DNA from: Drosophila pseudoobscura
Taxonomy: Eukaryota; Arthropoda; Insecta; Diptera; Drosophilidae
Direction: 5' to 3'
Assembly: GCF_009870125.1 (NCBI RefSeq)
Contig: NC_046683.1
Location: 47,445,869 to 47,509,868, forward strand
Length of the DNA stretch: 64,000 bases
Positions 38,501 to 50,001 of the stretch are shown piece by piece. The notes beneath the pieces are model-generated. The model saw only the letters and a list, made by a program, of their open reading frames with translations, made no database searches and had not been told where the DNA came from. Each line of letters starts with the position of its first letter. The stretch's first letter is position 1. The translations under genes and the position numbers were made by a program.

Positions 38501-41500
38501 ACGAATCCATTGGATCGGACGGGCCCTCTGCCCACGCCCACATCGCATTCGGGGCGTAATTAACACTTGTGTGTGGGCTAAACACTGTTGCAACTGCCAC
38601 ACGATTTCCAGCAGCAGCCAGCAGCAGGCAGCAGCAGCCAGTAGCCAACAGCCAGTAGCTCTGATGCTCCGATCTATTTGAATCCTTTGCAATCCCTGCA
38701 ATAATTAATATGCCCAACGTGCGGCAGGACCTCAACGAACCACCGAGCCGGGGGTTAGAGTTGGTGTGGCATAAAAGGCGTTAAATTGACACAATTGAAC
38801 ACCCCCTTGAGACTTGAGTGTGTGTGCGTGTCTGCCGAGGGGTGGGTGGGGTGCCGTTTTGGGGGGTGCATGTTTAATCGGAAATGCTAACATCTTCATC
38901 ATCAGCGCGCGGGGCCAAAAACTGACATGGCAAGAGTGCCACAAAAATGCGCGACAAAAGTCATCGATGGATGGATGCGAATGTATCCATTCGAGGCATG
39001 CAGATGACAATACGAGCCCCCAATCCTTCAATCGTTCAATCCTCTCCGTTGTGTTTGGCCTATGCAAATATGTGCGACAATTGATATTTTGGGTAAACAT
39101 GCGAATCCGAAAACGTGACATCGCTCCATCGGTGGGGCCAAATGTGCGGCATCGAAAATGGATGCATTGAGAGGTGTGAAATGTTTAGCGAAATTATGTA
39201 AATGATAGGATGGGCAAGTGTGTTTCTGTAGAACAGTGCGGGAAATGGTGTAGTTTTGGGGGGGGATATATGTATCATGGTGATTATCTGTTGGACTAAA
39301 TGTAGATCCCATTTATTGCTTTGCCTTCCATGTAATTGCTTTATGTTACACATGTCTAGTGTCTACACTCTACACTCTCTCGCCTACTCCCCGACCCACC
39401 GCAACAATAACTGCTTTCATATCATGGATCTCTGGTTACCTCTGGTTATCTCGAAACAGCCTCCAAGCCAGACTGTCAAAACAGGCAAACAAATTGTGCA
39501 AATAAGTCGAGGAAATGTTATTTATGTTCATAAGATTTTCTGTGATTAAATAACTAAAGCTCTCTGCGGTCGTGCCCCACCACTCGATGGCTGGAATGAC
39601 AAGAGGCTGCAGCTCCAAATGTGTCAGCATCGGTTGCATATTAATGGCCCGGAGGTGTGCATGCCAATTGTCATGCGCTGAAATGCTTGTTAACAAACGG
39701 CGATTGCTTTTGGGAGCTCCACTCTCCACTCTCCACCCTTCGCTATCCCCAGCCTCCAGATCCAACTCTCGAATCTCAGATCTCCCACTCCTTGGGTTTC
39801 TTTCTTGTTTTTTTTTTGTATTTTTTAATCAAAAGCAGTCGACGTTCCATGTTTCATGCTGCAGTTTGCGCGCTCCTCCCCCGTGGCAATAACGCCACAC
39901 ATTTGTAATGTTGCTTCTGTTTTTTGCTGAAAGAGAAGCCACCAGAGGCAGATGACTCCAGAGGGGGGAAGTAGCATCTTGCAGTTGTTCCAGCTCTTAG
40001 ATGCATTTTACAAGTTACTTTAAGGCAATCAATTTGTAGTCGAAGTCAGAGTCAGAGTCAGAATCGGAGCCCGAGTCTTCGGGAGGCACACGGCAACGGC
40101 AACGGCAATCGGGAGGGAATGGGTTGGAAAAACCAATCAAAAGAGCGTTGCGAACGCAAATTGAACGGCAAATGGTTGCAAGATGATATTTCAATACACT
40201 CAGCTCAACTCACCTGCAACCTGCAACTGTGCCCCTGCCCCTGCCCCTGCCCCTACCGCTGGCCCACCTTCTGGATCCACTGGGGCCATAAATTATCGCC
40301 GGGCGACGCCTGCGCGTAGTTTTCTTACTTTTTTGCAGTTATGATTATCGCGCCAGGCTCGGTTCTGGGACTCCGAAGCTGGAAGAGTTGAATTCTTCCC
40401 TCGGTTTCGTTTCATTTCGTTTCGTTCTGTTCCGTTCTGTGTGTGCAAACAAATGTAAAAAATTTTTAATTGACTTTTGGATTTTTAGTTGTTGCTGTTG
40501 CGCCACCGCCACCGCCAGTTGCACTTTTATGGCCCCTCGCGTGCATGGCAGCTTAAAAGTTAATAAAACACGCCCAATGATAACAAGCCCGCAAACAGCA
40601 ACAACAACCAACGCATATTTTGCCCCTGAGGTCTTCATCATCCACCAGGCCAACAATCCAGCCAGCCAACATTGTGAGCCCTCTCTCTCTCTGATCTTAA
40701 ACCAAGTTGGAGTCCACATCCACATCCTCACCAGCAACAGCAACAGCCACAGCAAAAGCATTGGCATCGGCATCGGCATCGGTTTCCATTTGGCAGGCAG
40801 CCTCCGCTCGAAGCTCGTAGAAAAACAATCAATTAAGGCCCACAAGTAGCTGGCCATCCAGCGGGAGCGCCATCGTGAAAGCGCCTGCTGGTGGTGGTGG
40901 TGGTGCTGCTGCTGCAGAGGATAAGGATGAGGGCCATGATGATGATGAGGATGAGGATGGTTGCCCAGTGGCAACGACACGACTTTGATTCCCTTCGCTT
41001 GCCGACTCTTGCCGAAGACTCTGCCCCAGCTCCATGACGGGAGTTTTATGAGCTGCTTTGGCAAAATTTATGTTACATTTTTATAGTTCAGTGTAAATTG
41101 ACTTTTAAAATGCAAAAATTTATCATAGCAACGGACAGTGGCTGGCTGGCTGGCTTTCTGGCTGGACTGGTCGCAAAAGGGGGAGGGAGAAGCGGCAAAG
41201 TTTAATTGCTTTCTTAGTGCCGCGGTGTGGCAACTCTGGCGGAAGCTTTGACGACGACAAAAGCTCTTCAAATCGCGCGATAAAAATCAACCCCAAAAAA
41301 TGCTCAACAACAAGGTTGGAACATAGAATAGAATCCACGCCGAAGCTTGTGCACCCTTATGGCTTCGATATGGGTAGGGTCCACGCGCAAAAGCTCAAAC
41401 TTCCCAGAAAAGTGCATGAACCCGAAACCACCGTTAGAGAACCTTGGCACCCAGCGTCGGTCGTGTTTTTTCTAGTGCAATTTGACCCCACAAGCACGGC

Positions 41501-41685
41501 ACTTGGAGGAAAGCTTTTGGTTGCGTGGGTGCTTACTGGCCCAATTTAACCTTCCCTTCCGCGAACGCGAGACACAATCCAGACCTCAATTGCATGACGA
41601 AACATCCGCGGAGCAGTTGCGACGCATTTTGTGCAAAAGAAAAATCCATAAATTGATTGAGAAACGTTAAGGAAAATCCAGGAAA
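35530..41685. other. Intergenic region without recognised gene
   Basis: The longest open frame (40345-41064, minus strand) translates to H-, M/P- and L-rich low-complexity sequence and overlaps a comparable frame on the other strand, so it was not called. The segment carries a CA run (about 36943-36968), GACATC repeats at 37820-37843, and a CAG run at 36298-36315. Confidence 0.55.
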
Positions 41686-43045
41686 ATGCTGCTCTCCACT
41701 GGAAAATTGCAATGCTGTTGCCGTCGCTTCTGGGACTTCCTGATGGCACCACTAACACCAAAGAATCTAAGGACAACGGCCATGCTCACCAGCATATTTC
41801 AATTGGTGAGTGAAGGAAGCGGGAAGTGAGTGCTAACTAGGATATGGATGTGGGACAGAATAAGGAGCTGATATATCACTCCTTTATATAACAAATGTAT
41901 TAATCAGGCGGGGCGCAGCGCACAGGTCCGTACCATTCGGACCATACGAGGTGCAGCTGTCAAGCCCCACATTCAAAAATTGAGCCTCGGATATGCAAAG
42001 CCATACCCCACTGGGCACATAGGGATCCCATCGAAGGGTGAGCAGATTGGAAACTCGACCCCCGCTCCCCGAAGGATGCTAGATGGTCCCAAAGGCGCAG
42101 TGCGACTCGGCGCGCTTTCGTTGCGAACACCTGACTCGGATACCCTTTTTGATGCAAGAAGCAATTTAGCGGGAGCTCGATGAAAGCGCGGCTAAAACTA
42201 GTTGGGAATTCTAAAGCGCACATAAAGCACAAAGAGATCGCTGCTTTTTAAGCTTTTCTAATATTTCACCCTCTCCCTGTCTCTCTCTCTCTCTCTTACT
42301 TAGCTGGTTGCCCATTGTATTTTGTTCTTCATGCTGCTCTGCCTGGCCCATGCGGAGCAGATCCATCGGTTGCTTGAATTGGACATACTGGATCAGAAGG
42401 ATAGTGGGTTCTACACTATGGCACCCTTTCACAACGATCTGAGACTCCGGTCGGCGGCCCAGCTGTCCGATGCCATGGAGAATTTCCTGTACGTGATGGT
42501 TGGTGTCTCTTCAGCCTATGCCCTATGCGCCATCTCCCTGTTCTTTGGAGTCTACAAGAGCCGACCGGGCTTGATCATACCTTGGCTGGTCGCAGAGTTC
42601 CTGTGCATCGTGGGCATCGGTGTGCTAATCTTCATGCTGAGGGATACGAAGCTTACAATGATCTTTTGCGGAAATGTGCCCTACTGTGAGTTATTGTAGG
42701 CCTCATCGATGAATAACACTGACACTGACACCGATCCTTTGATATCTCTTATGTAGTTATCATCTGCTATACTTTGCTCAGCATGGACTGCATCAAGTGG
42801 TATTCGATGCACAGCTTCTATCAGAGTTTGCGCACCATGAACAAGCTGAGGGAGATTGCCACAGTGGCCATTCCCTGTCCAGCTCCAGGAGCCGTAAGTC
42901 CGCACATTCACCTAATATTGCAGCTGGAAATAATGCACATTGTTTTGCTTGACAGATTCCCTATCACTTCCGTCGCGAGCACATGTATTTGGGCAGCAAT
43001 GGCTATAAGCATATACTCACCGAATCACCAGATGGACAGTGTTAG
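41686..43045 (+). CDS. Four-transmembrane insect protein (DUF4728-like)
   Basis: Four exons, 41686-41805, 42304-42685, 42757-42893 and 42956-43045 (TAG), join in frame into 242 residues. The phases are 0, 1 and 0, with GT-AG borders. Hydrophobic segments lie at about residues 34-55, 101-123 (FLYVMVGVSSAYALCAISLF), 131-152 (IIPWLVAEFLCIVGIGVLIF) and 157-180. The N-terminus has a CCC patch, a possible acylation site. A polar loop of about 45 residues separates TM1 and TM2, and the C-terminal tail is short and charged. The layout resembles the small four-TM insect family Pfam calls DUF4728, whose biochemical role is not known to me. The first exon is chosen because its ATG, donor and phase fit exactly. 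I cannot name the D. melanogaster orthologue. Confidence 0.85.
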
Positions 43046-43561
43046 ATCCACGTATCAATCGAAACTCCTGGCTAATGGATCCAACTAAACGAGCGTTAAA
43101 CAAGTTCTCAAACTTCCCTATCAGGTGTCTGGGAAGTTGTATTATAAATTCTGGTTTTTCTTTTTGTTTTTTTCTTTCAAAATGTGTGTGATATGGAAAC
43201 AGCAGAGTACTATTTTAGATAGCCAATGGATCGAGAGGCCTATTAATACATACATATACCATAGCCCCTTGACGGTGCATAAGGGGTGTGTGGATCCCGC
43301 GATCAACTATCGATCAGCCATATCTTTTGTTGGCAACTTCATAAACTATTTTTATGCAGTAGTGCTTGGCGAATTAGACGCCTATAAATCTAATCCGTGT
43401 AGTTTGTGAATCGTCGTTACTTAAACTTCAGCACTTAATTAAAGTTCTAAAATAGAGGAAACCCTCACAAAAACCGTCTACTATTTGGCCTAGAGCGTGG
43501 TACTACCTACCAACCTAACAACCCACCAAAAAAAAAACATGTTTGTATATATATGTATATC

Positions 43562-45152
43562 TTATCCCCTATGACCACGACCATGCTTGGCGCTTGTCGG
43601 TGGCGGGGTTGTGCTTGATGTGGCTGTAGAATGGGTGGTGGTGGAGCTCGAGGCGCTCAATATAGTCATATCATTGCCGAGACTGTCCATGAGCATGTCC
43701 ACCACGGTGATATTTGTGCCGCCATCGGAGTCTCCCTTGTCCGTGGGAATACTTATCTGGAACTGCAGCAGCACCACCAGATAGGTAACCATTGTGGTGA
43801 GCAGGCCCTTGAACAAACTCCTGTTTACATCGAAGAAACCACCGCAGTTGATGGTCGAGGGATTCATTTCGGTGGCACGGAGAAACATATTGATCTCCGT
43901 CTGGGCATCCGAGTTCATCCAATTGAGCTCCACCATGAGAAGTTTCTTTTGGAAATTGGTGCGCACATTAACCGAGGCATAATGAGCCTCGTCGCAGATG
44001 TAGAAAAGCAGACCAATGTTCCAGAGAGCCGTGATGGTGAGTCCTATATCCTTGATGCCGAATCCCTCCGAGAGCTGCGACATCAGGCCGTAAATAGACA
44101 GCGTGATGATGAAAAACAAGTACAGGCTCATAAAGACAAACGTATAGCACATGGCATTGCCCGTATCCCGGGTGAGTTTGCTCAGTCGCAGCCAGAGCAC
44201 TCGGTAATCGGCCACCATCGCGGCGGGACCAATGTGTTTGAGGGCCTTCTGGAACCGCTCCGCCAGAAGGTGAGCCGTGGTGCTCATGGCCTCGCAAATC
44301 AGAAACCACCAAGCGCCCAGCATGGCCGTCAGGTTGTCCAAAATGCAGTAGGGCACCACCTGATTGATGTTTAAGTCCGACATGGTAATGTGGGTAATCA
44401 CCACCGATAGCACCGAGAGAATGGGCAACACAATGGCAATGTACAGGGCTTTTTGGCGCAGACGGAGCGGCAGACTGTGCCCAGAGATCTGATAGTACAG
44501 CACTTCGAAGTCATCCCAGTCGTTGAATAACTTGGCAATCTTCCTGGCCTCCCACCACAGTATCGGTATAACCATAATCGGCAAAATGTTGACAAGAAAC
44601 AGATAGGCAATCACCGCCTCCTCGAAAGGACCGCTCAGCGAGCGTACGATGTGGATGCGATTGTTAGCCACATAACCGACATAGCACTGCAGGACGAAAA
44701 GCTTTGTGAATTGAATCTTGGAACAATTTAAGGACTCACCGCCAGTAGCATGAAGAAAACCACAGAGTAGACAAACGAGGCCGAGCTCATTTCGAACTTG
44801 GCACGGGCCGGACCACGTCGGACGATGGGTAGAACACCAATGATACGCAGAAACCAATTCACAGGAGCAATGTTCCTGTAGAAAACGCTCTGGAAAAACG
44901 ATCATAGCATTAATCAACACACCAAAGTTGAAAGACTTCACCCACTGGCGTAAATTCTGGATTGTTGGAGCCAGTGCTATCCGAGCTCTTTTTCCTGTCA
45001 CTTGGAGGCGGCTGGTAGTCAGCGTCCAAGCGCTCGGCCAGCCCAATGGAGTACTTCCGCACTCCGTATAGATAGGCCTGGGCATTGCCACTGTTGATCG
45101 GCTTGGCATTGTGGAACACCGCATCCTTTTTACGTCTGTAATAGTTGGCCAT
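43562..45152 (-). CDS. Gr63a: Gustatory receptor 63a, CO2 co-receptor
   Basis: A seven-TM insect gustatory receptor. In Drosophila, Gr63a and Gr21a together form the CO2 receptor of antennal ab1C neurons. Three coding exons, 45152-44946 (ATG), 44889-44740 and 44686-43562 (TAA), splice in phase 0 and give 493 residues, slightly shorter than the D. melanogaster protein as I recall it (about 512). Very long stretches match my memory of that protein, including MANYYRRKK at the start, HIVRSLSGPFEEAV, and the conserved C-terminal region with LNWMNSDAQTEINMFLRA. The last about 40 residues are S/T/P-rich and variable. The ATG at 45152 was preferred over an in-frame ATG 33 nt upstream because it matches the known N-terminus. 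Introns are 56 and 53 bp. No breaks were seen. Confidence 0.97.
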
Positions 45153-45402
45153 CTTAGAGAAACTGTGAGGAAATTTCATGTCCATGGCCTTTTAGAACTA
45201 GACATTGGCATTAGGAATTTATTGGGCACGCCCCTTATTGACCACGCCCTATTTACATTGCCGATAGAGTTTTAGTTTCCTGTTGATTTGCATTGTTTGT
45301 CTTTTGAATGCATTAACCTTAGCCTGATGTCCCAATTTCGAATTTGTGTCAATGGCGCGCCTCTGCCCCAGACACTTTCAAACACTGATAGGCAATTTAA
45401 AC

Positions 45403-45410
45403 TATCGATA
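45403..45410. promoter_or_regulatory. DRE motif between Gr63a and Cdc37
   Basis: TATCGATA lies in the 730-bp head-to-head interval between the Gr63a and Cdc37 start codons. A partial ATCGATAAG copy occurs at about 45782. DRE/BEAF-type sites are common at housekeeping promoters and domain boundaries. This would suit Cdc37 rather than the neuron-specific receptor. Confidence 0.5.
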
Positions 45411-45882
45411 GGTGAGTTAACTCAATAGCTCAGATTTCGTGTTAATAAACAATAGACTTTGAGAGCTGATACGTTTATGTATTTCCAACAAAGTTTCATA
45501 AATATATAAATAATATCTATCTATTATTTTTTAGGATTATACGCGAATTTATTCTTTGTTGTTACCGTTGTTGTTGCTAGTAGCGATAGTTCACACGATA
45601 GGCAGAACAGCCCTATAACTGAAATATACAACCATATCGCAACTTTTCGCCAGCACTAGGTCAGCACTAACTGAGTTTTGCCAAAAACTCAATAACTTAA
45701 TAGCTCAAGCCCAGTGTAATTACGGTATAGTATAAATCTCAAAGCACTTGACAGCACTAACGATAGCGATAGGACTCACAATCGATAAGTACGATTTTTC
45801 CAGAAGTTCCACAAAAAAATTTTTTTTTTCCAGGGCAAAATAAAAAGCATTTACGAACTTTTACGTGAAGAAAGATATCAAA

Positions 45883-47249
45883 ATGGTTGACTACAGCAAA
45901 TGGAAGAACATTGAGGTGAGTGCGAACGATAATTGCAAATGGGAGCATGTTGACGAGCCGGCGCCTGCCGCGTGCACTTTGCAGATTTCGGATGATGAGG
46001 ACGACACGCACCCGAACATTGATACCCCTTCCCTGTTCCGCTGGCGGCACCAGGCTCGTGTAGAGCGCATGGAGGAAATGGACAAGGAAAAGGAGGCGAT
46101 GAAGAAGAAACGACAGAGCATCCAGGCTCGCCTCCTGGGTGTCAAGGAGCGTATCAGCAAAAAAGATGGCGATGAAGCCGCTCTCAAGGTGAGTCACTTC
46201 CTGAAGCTATAAAACTCAGTAATCCATGAGCGATTCTGTGCAGAAAGAGCTGGAAAAGATCGAGAACGAGGGCAAGGAACTGGATCGCGTGGAGAACGAC
46301 ATGCTGAAGAAGGAGAAGAAAACGCCATGGAATGTAGACACAATCAGCAAGCCGGGTTTCGAGAAGACCGTGATCAATAAGAAGGCCGGTCGCAAGCCAG
46401 ACGAGAACCTATCCGAGGAGCAGCGCGAGCAGCGCATGAAGCAGTTCGTCAAGGAGAACGAGAAGCTGTGCAAACAATACGGAATGCTGCGCAAATACGA
46501 CGACTCCAAGCGCTTCCTTCAAGAGCATCTGCAGTTGGTCTGCGATGAGACGGCCAACTATCTGGTGATTTGGTCCATCAACCTGGAGATGGAGGAGAAG
46601 CACGACCTGATGGCTCATGTGGCACATCAGTGCATCTGCATGCAGTACATCCTCGAGCTGGCCAAGCAGCTGGATGTGGATCCGCGGGCCTGCGTCAGCT
46701 CGTTCTTTTCAAAGATCCAGTCCTGTCTGCCTGAGTACCGCCAACAGTTCGAGAGCGAGATCAAGGGATTCAAGGAACGCATCCAAAAGCGAGCACAGGA
46801 AAAGATTCAGGAGGCCTTGGCCCAGGCAGAGGAAGAGGAACGTCAAGAGCGCATGGGCCCCGGGGGCTTGGACCCAGCCGATGTCTTTGAATCCCTGCCC
46901 GACGTAAGTTAGAAATAAGATTTTCTCATACAATTTAACCAAACGAAATATTTTATTGCCTATCGTTTTGCAGGAGCTGAAGGCCTGCTTCGAGTCGCGT
47001 GATATAGAGCTGTTGCAAAAGACCATTGCCGCAATGCCAGTGGATGTGGCCAAGCATCATATGAAGCGTTGCGTCGATTCGGGTCTATGGGTGCCAAACG
47101 CTGCAGATATGCAGCAAGCCGATGAAGCAGAAGCTGCTGCTACAGCTGATGAAGGCGATGCCAGCGTGGAAAAAACCGACGATGCCAAGTCGGAAAGTGC
47201 CAAGGAGGAGCCCATATACACTGGCGTCAGCACCGAAGATGTTGACTGA
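45883..47249 (+). CDS. Cdc37: Hsp90 co-chaperone Cdc37
   Basis: This cytosolic co-chaperone delivers protein kinases to Hsp90. Exons 45883-45915, 45985-46188, 46244-46903 and 46974-47249 (TGA) join in phase 0 and give 390 residues, matching the usual fly length of about 389. The N-terminus [11 protein letters not shown] carries the conserved kinase-binding start. It is followed by [28 protein letters not shown], a long coiled-coil, the Hsp90-binding middle domain (with [19 protein letters not shown]) and the C-terminal [12 protein letters not shown] region. The expected casein-kinase-2 serine near the N-terminus is seen in ISDDEDD rather than at residue 13-14 of the vertebrate form. The first intron is only 69 nt, stop-free and a multiple of three, so retention would add 23 residues. 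The gene is the first of a co-directional trio with the J-protein and Patj. Confidence 0.97.
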
Positions 47250-47388
47250 TTGCCTGCGGCGTATCTTTTCCTGTCCCATCTTCACTATAAGTCTAATCTT
47301 AATGTCCTGTCCCCCGCACACACACATATATAATACCCAAATTCATTCATCCAAAGCCTTTCTAAGTTGAGTTTTTGTATATAATTTG

Positions 47389-47394
47389 AATAAA
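47389..47394 (+). terminator. Cdc37 polyadenylation signal
   Basis: AATAAA lies 140 bp after the Cdc37 stop codon and about 100 bp before the next gene's ATG. The two co-directional genes are therefore very closely spaced. Confidence 0.75.
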
Positions 47395-47495
47395 GTCAAC
47401 TAAATTCTCAGTACGCTTTGCCTTTGATAGCAGCATCTCCTCTGTCACATTCTATCGTAAGTAATTCCCACAACCAAACCAAATTCTGTTGCAAC

Positions 47496-48662
47496 ATGAA
47501 TCGTCCGGAGCTGGACTACTATGCGGTGCTCGATATACCGAGGAGTACCACCAAGCAAGACATTACACTGGCCTATCGTCGCCTCGCCATACGTCTCTGT
47601 CCGCACAGGGACAAGAAGGATGCGCAAGACTTTGTGCCCCTCGCCCAAGAAGGTCGACTGACGCATCTTTCGCCCATGGGAGAGGCCAAGCAATGGGCCT
47701 ACGTCAACATGGCCTTTGATGTTTTGGGGAACGATCTGTATCGCGCCATTTACGACCGCTATGGCGAGGCGGGTCTCTTTGAGGGCGTGATGCTGCCCAA
47801 TGGCTACTTTCCGCCGTATCAATATCACGGCGAGCACATGAAGGTCTACGAAAGCGTCTTTGCCAGCTACTCGCCCTATGCCAATGTCATCGATGCCATA
47901 ACCAATCCTCCCAGTCTGTATTCAACCAAGAAACTGGGCATTGGCGTGCGCAGCAAGGATGCCGATACAGAGAAGATTATTCAGCTGTCCCTCGAGGAAG
48001 TGCGCTCGGGCTGTGTGAAGCTGATGCATGTGTGGCGTCAGGAAATTGTCGACGCCAAGGAGTCACGCCTCGAGAAGCGCAAGCATACACTCAAACTGAA
48101 CATCGCCCCAGGGACTACGGCTGGGACTCGCTTCTGCTTCAAGGAGGAGGGGGATCGTTATCCCGCCTCCATTCCGGGCGACGTTATCTTTATAGCCGCC
48201 GACAAGCCGCATCCGGAATTTGAGCGCAGGAATCTCCACGATCTTGTCTATCGCTATAACATTGATTTAGGCCAGGCAATGACAGGTTTCATATTTTTCA
48301 TCTCCACGCTAGACAAGCGCCAGCTTAAGATCGTCATCACGGATGTGGTCCACCAGGGCTACTGCAAGGTGATTCCATTGGAGGGTCTGCCCAAGTGCCG
48401 CAATCTGGATGCTGTGACTGCGATCAAGGAGGCCAATAAGAAAAACGATCAGTTTGGCGACCTCATAATCGAGTTTAATTGTACGTAAACCTCTGCTAGA
48501 TGAGAACCTACGCCCCAAAATATATTTTTCTTTTCTTGCATTGCAGATATTTTCCCCAAATATTTGACGCCTACAATGAAAAGCATGACGCGTGAGTTCT
48601 TCCGCGAGTTCCACAAGTTGGAAGTGGAACTCGAGGAGGAGGAAAAACAGAAAATGCTTTAG
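47496..48662 (+). CDS. DnaJ-like protein, DNAJB13/type II, CG12020-like
   Basis: This Hsp40-family protein has the type II layout: an N-terminal J domain (residues 4-90) followed by the paired beta-sandwich C-terminal domains (about 150-345), with no zinc finger. Exons 47496-48480 and 48547-48662 (TAG) join through a split Tyr codon and give 366 residues. The fly gene CG12020, adjacent to Cdc37 in D. melanogaster, is the evident counterpart. The J-domain signature that should read HPD appears as HRD in LCPHRDKKDA. The loop after it is enlarged (DFVPLAQEGRLTHLSPMGEAKQW). Loss of the HPD proline usually abolishes Hsp70 ATPase stimulation, so the protein may act without canonical Hsp70 coupling. 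Its relatives include the sperm-axoneme protein DNAJB13. The tail is a short Glu-rich helix. Confidence 0.92.
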
Positions 48663-50001
48663 TAAGAATTTTTGCCTGTTAAACCAAGAAATTTCAAGTA
48701 CCTTTAAAATAAATTATATCTTTCTGTGTTCAAATACTTTTTTTAGATTAAATGTCAATCAGGCTCATAAAATGCATGAATTGGCTAAAAACAAGACAAT
48801 CTATGAAAAGTCATTAAACATATACATACATATGTACATATGTATTAGGGTTCAAAGCAGCTTGAAAAACAGGACTATAACTAAAAAAAAATAGGGTAGG
48901 TATAAATGTATAGGTAGGTATAAAAATGTCCATAGTTCTAGTCCAACCGGTAATACAACAACAAAACTATAATATTTTGTTGACCTTTAATCAAAAAACC
49001 TTATTTAAGGTACAATCAAATAAAAGAGAGATCTTAAAATGAATCAGTCATGTAGAAAATTGATTAATCAATCGGATAAAATGATGTGTTCAGGGATGAA
49101 AGTTTTATTTAGATATTAATATTAAACTGAATATCAAAATCGAGGAATATGGTTTCCGATCATGGAAGATTAGCCAGTGGGTATTAAAATACAGTGGGCT
49201 TCAAAACATATGAAGCTTGAAGAATTATAGCTCAGTTCAGATAAAAGATATCGTGGCAACTTTTTTTGTAAGGAAAGATAAAGGATGAAGCTACAAGAAA
49301 CATTTACAAACTGAATTATTTCCCCGGTTTAACTCAAATTATTCACCTGTTTAAATAGAAGCGTTCAAGTGGGCTAAGTTCGTTTTTTTAGACGGGTTAG
49401 ACGGCCTATCGATAAATCACACTGCAACACAACATTAACTATGCAGTGGTGGTATATCGGTATGGGTATGGAAAACAGGCAAAAACAGCCAAGGCAAATT
49501 GCAAGGTTCGTACAAACCTCACCTCGCGTATGAGGAGAATATACCTTGAAGACAAAATCGACTTTTTCAAGATAGATTGGTCAAATGGGGTGGATTTCAC
49601 CTTGCATGCGTTGCATTTTCCGGGCAGTGTAACCTGCTGTCCATACCCTATTTTTCTTCCCATTCGTAACGTGTGTCAGTGTATTTGTATATATATTTTG
49701 GATATCGCTTGTGATTAAAAATGCATTTGTGGGATAATTAAAAATCAATTGCAAAAACCAGCGCATAACAAGTCCCATTGAAACAGATTAAAATCATTGG
49801 AAAACGAAAAGGCAAATTGAGGAACGGAAAGTGACGCGCCGAGAGGTTCGGGAGCTGCTCCACTTACGCGATTCGAGTCGATTGGACAACAAAGTGTGCC
49901 AACAGTAGACGCCCCCCGCCCCCGCGAATCCAACACAACGGAAGTAGAATACGCTCCAGTGGCTGCAGCAGGGCGCACCCAAGAGTAGAACAGTATCGAC
50001 C
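48663..50001. other. Interval between the J-protein gene and the Patj start codon
   Basis: AT-rich sequence with a GTAGGTATAAA repeat at about 48894-48925, possibly a degraded mobile-element fragment. It is followed from about 49400 by the presumed Patj promoter and 5' UTR. No coding exon was seen. Confidence 0.5.
49407..49414. promoter_or_regulatory. DRE motif in presumed Patj promoter
   Basis: TATCGATA lies about 590 bp upstream of the Patj ATG. The transcription start was not located; a TCAGTG initiator-like hexamer occurs at about 49676. Confidence 0.5.

Noticed and set aside
40345-41064. 239-codon open frame on the minus strand
   Set aside because: Translates to His-, Met/Pro-, Leu- and Gln-rich low-complexity sequence, overlaps another open frame on the opposite strand, and shows no domain or splice context.
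43631-44374. 247-codon open frame antisense to Gr63a
   Set aside because: Mirror of the strongly coding Gr63a exon 3; no independent features.
45916-45984. Treating the Cdc37 69-nt open segment as coding
   Set aside because: It has strong GTGAGT and TTTGCAG borders, and the known protein joins WKNIE directly to ISDDEDD.
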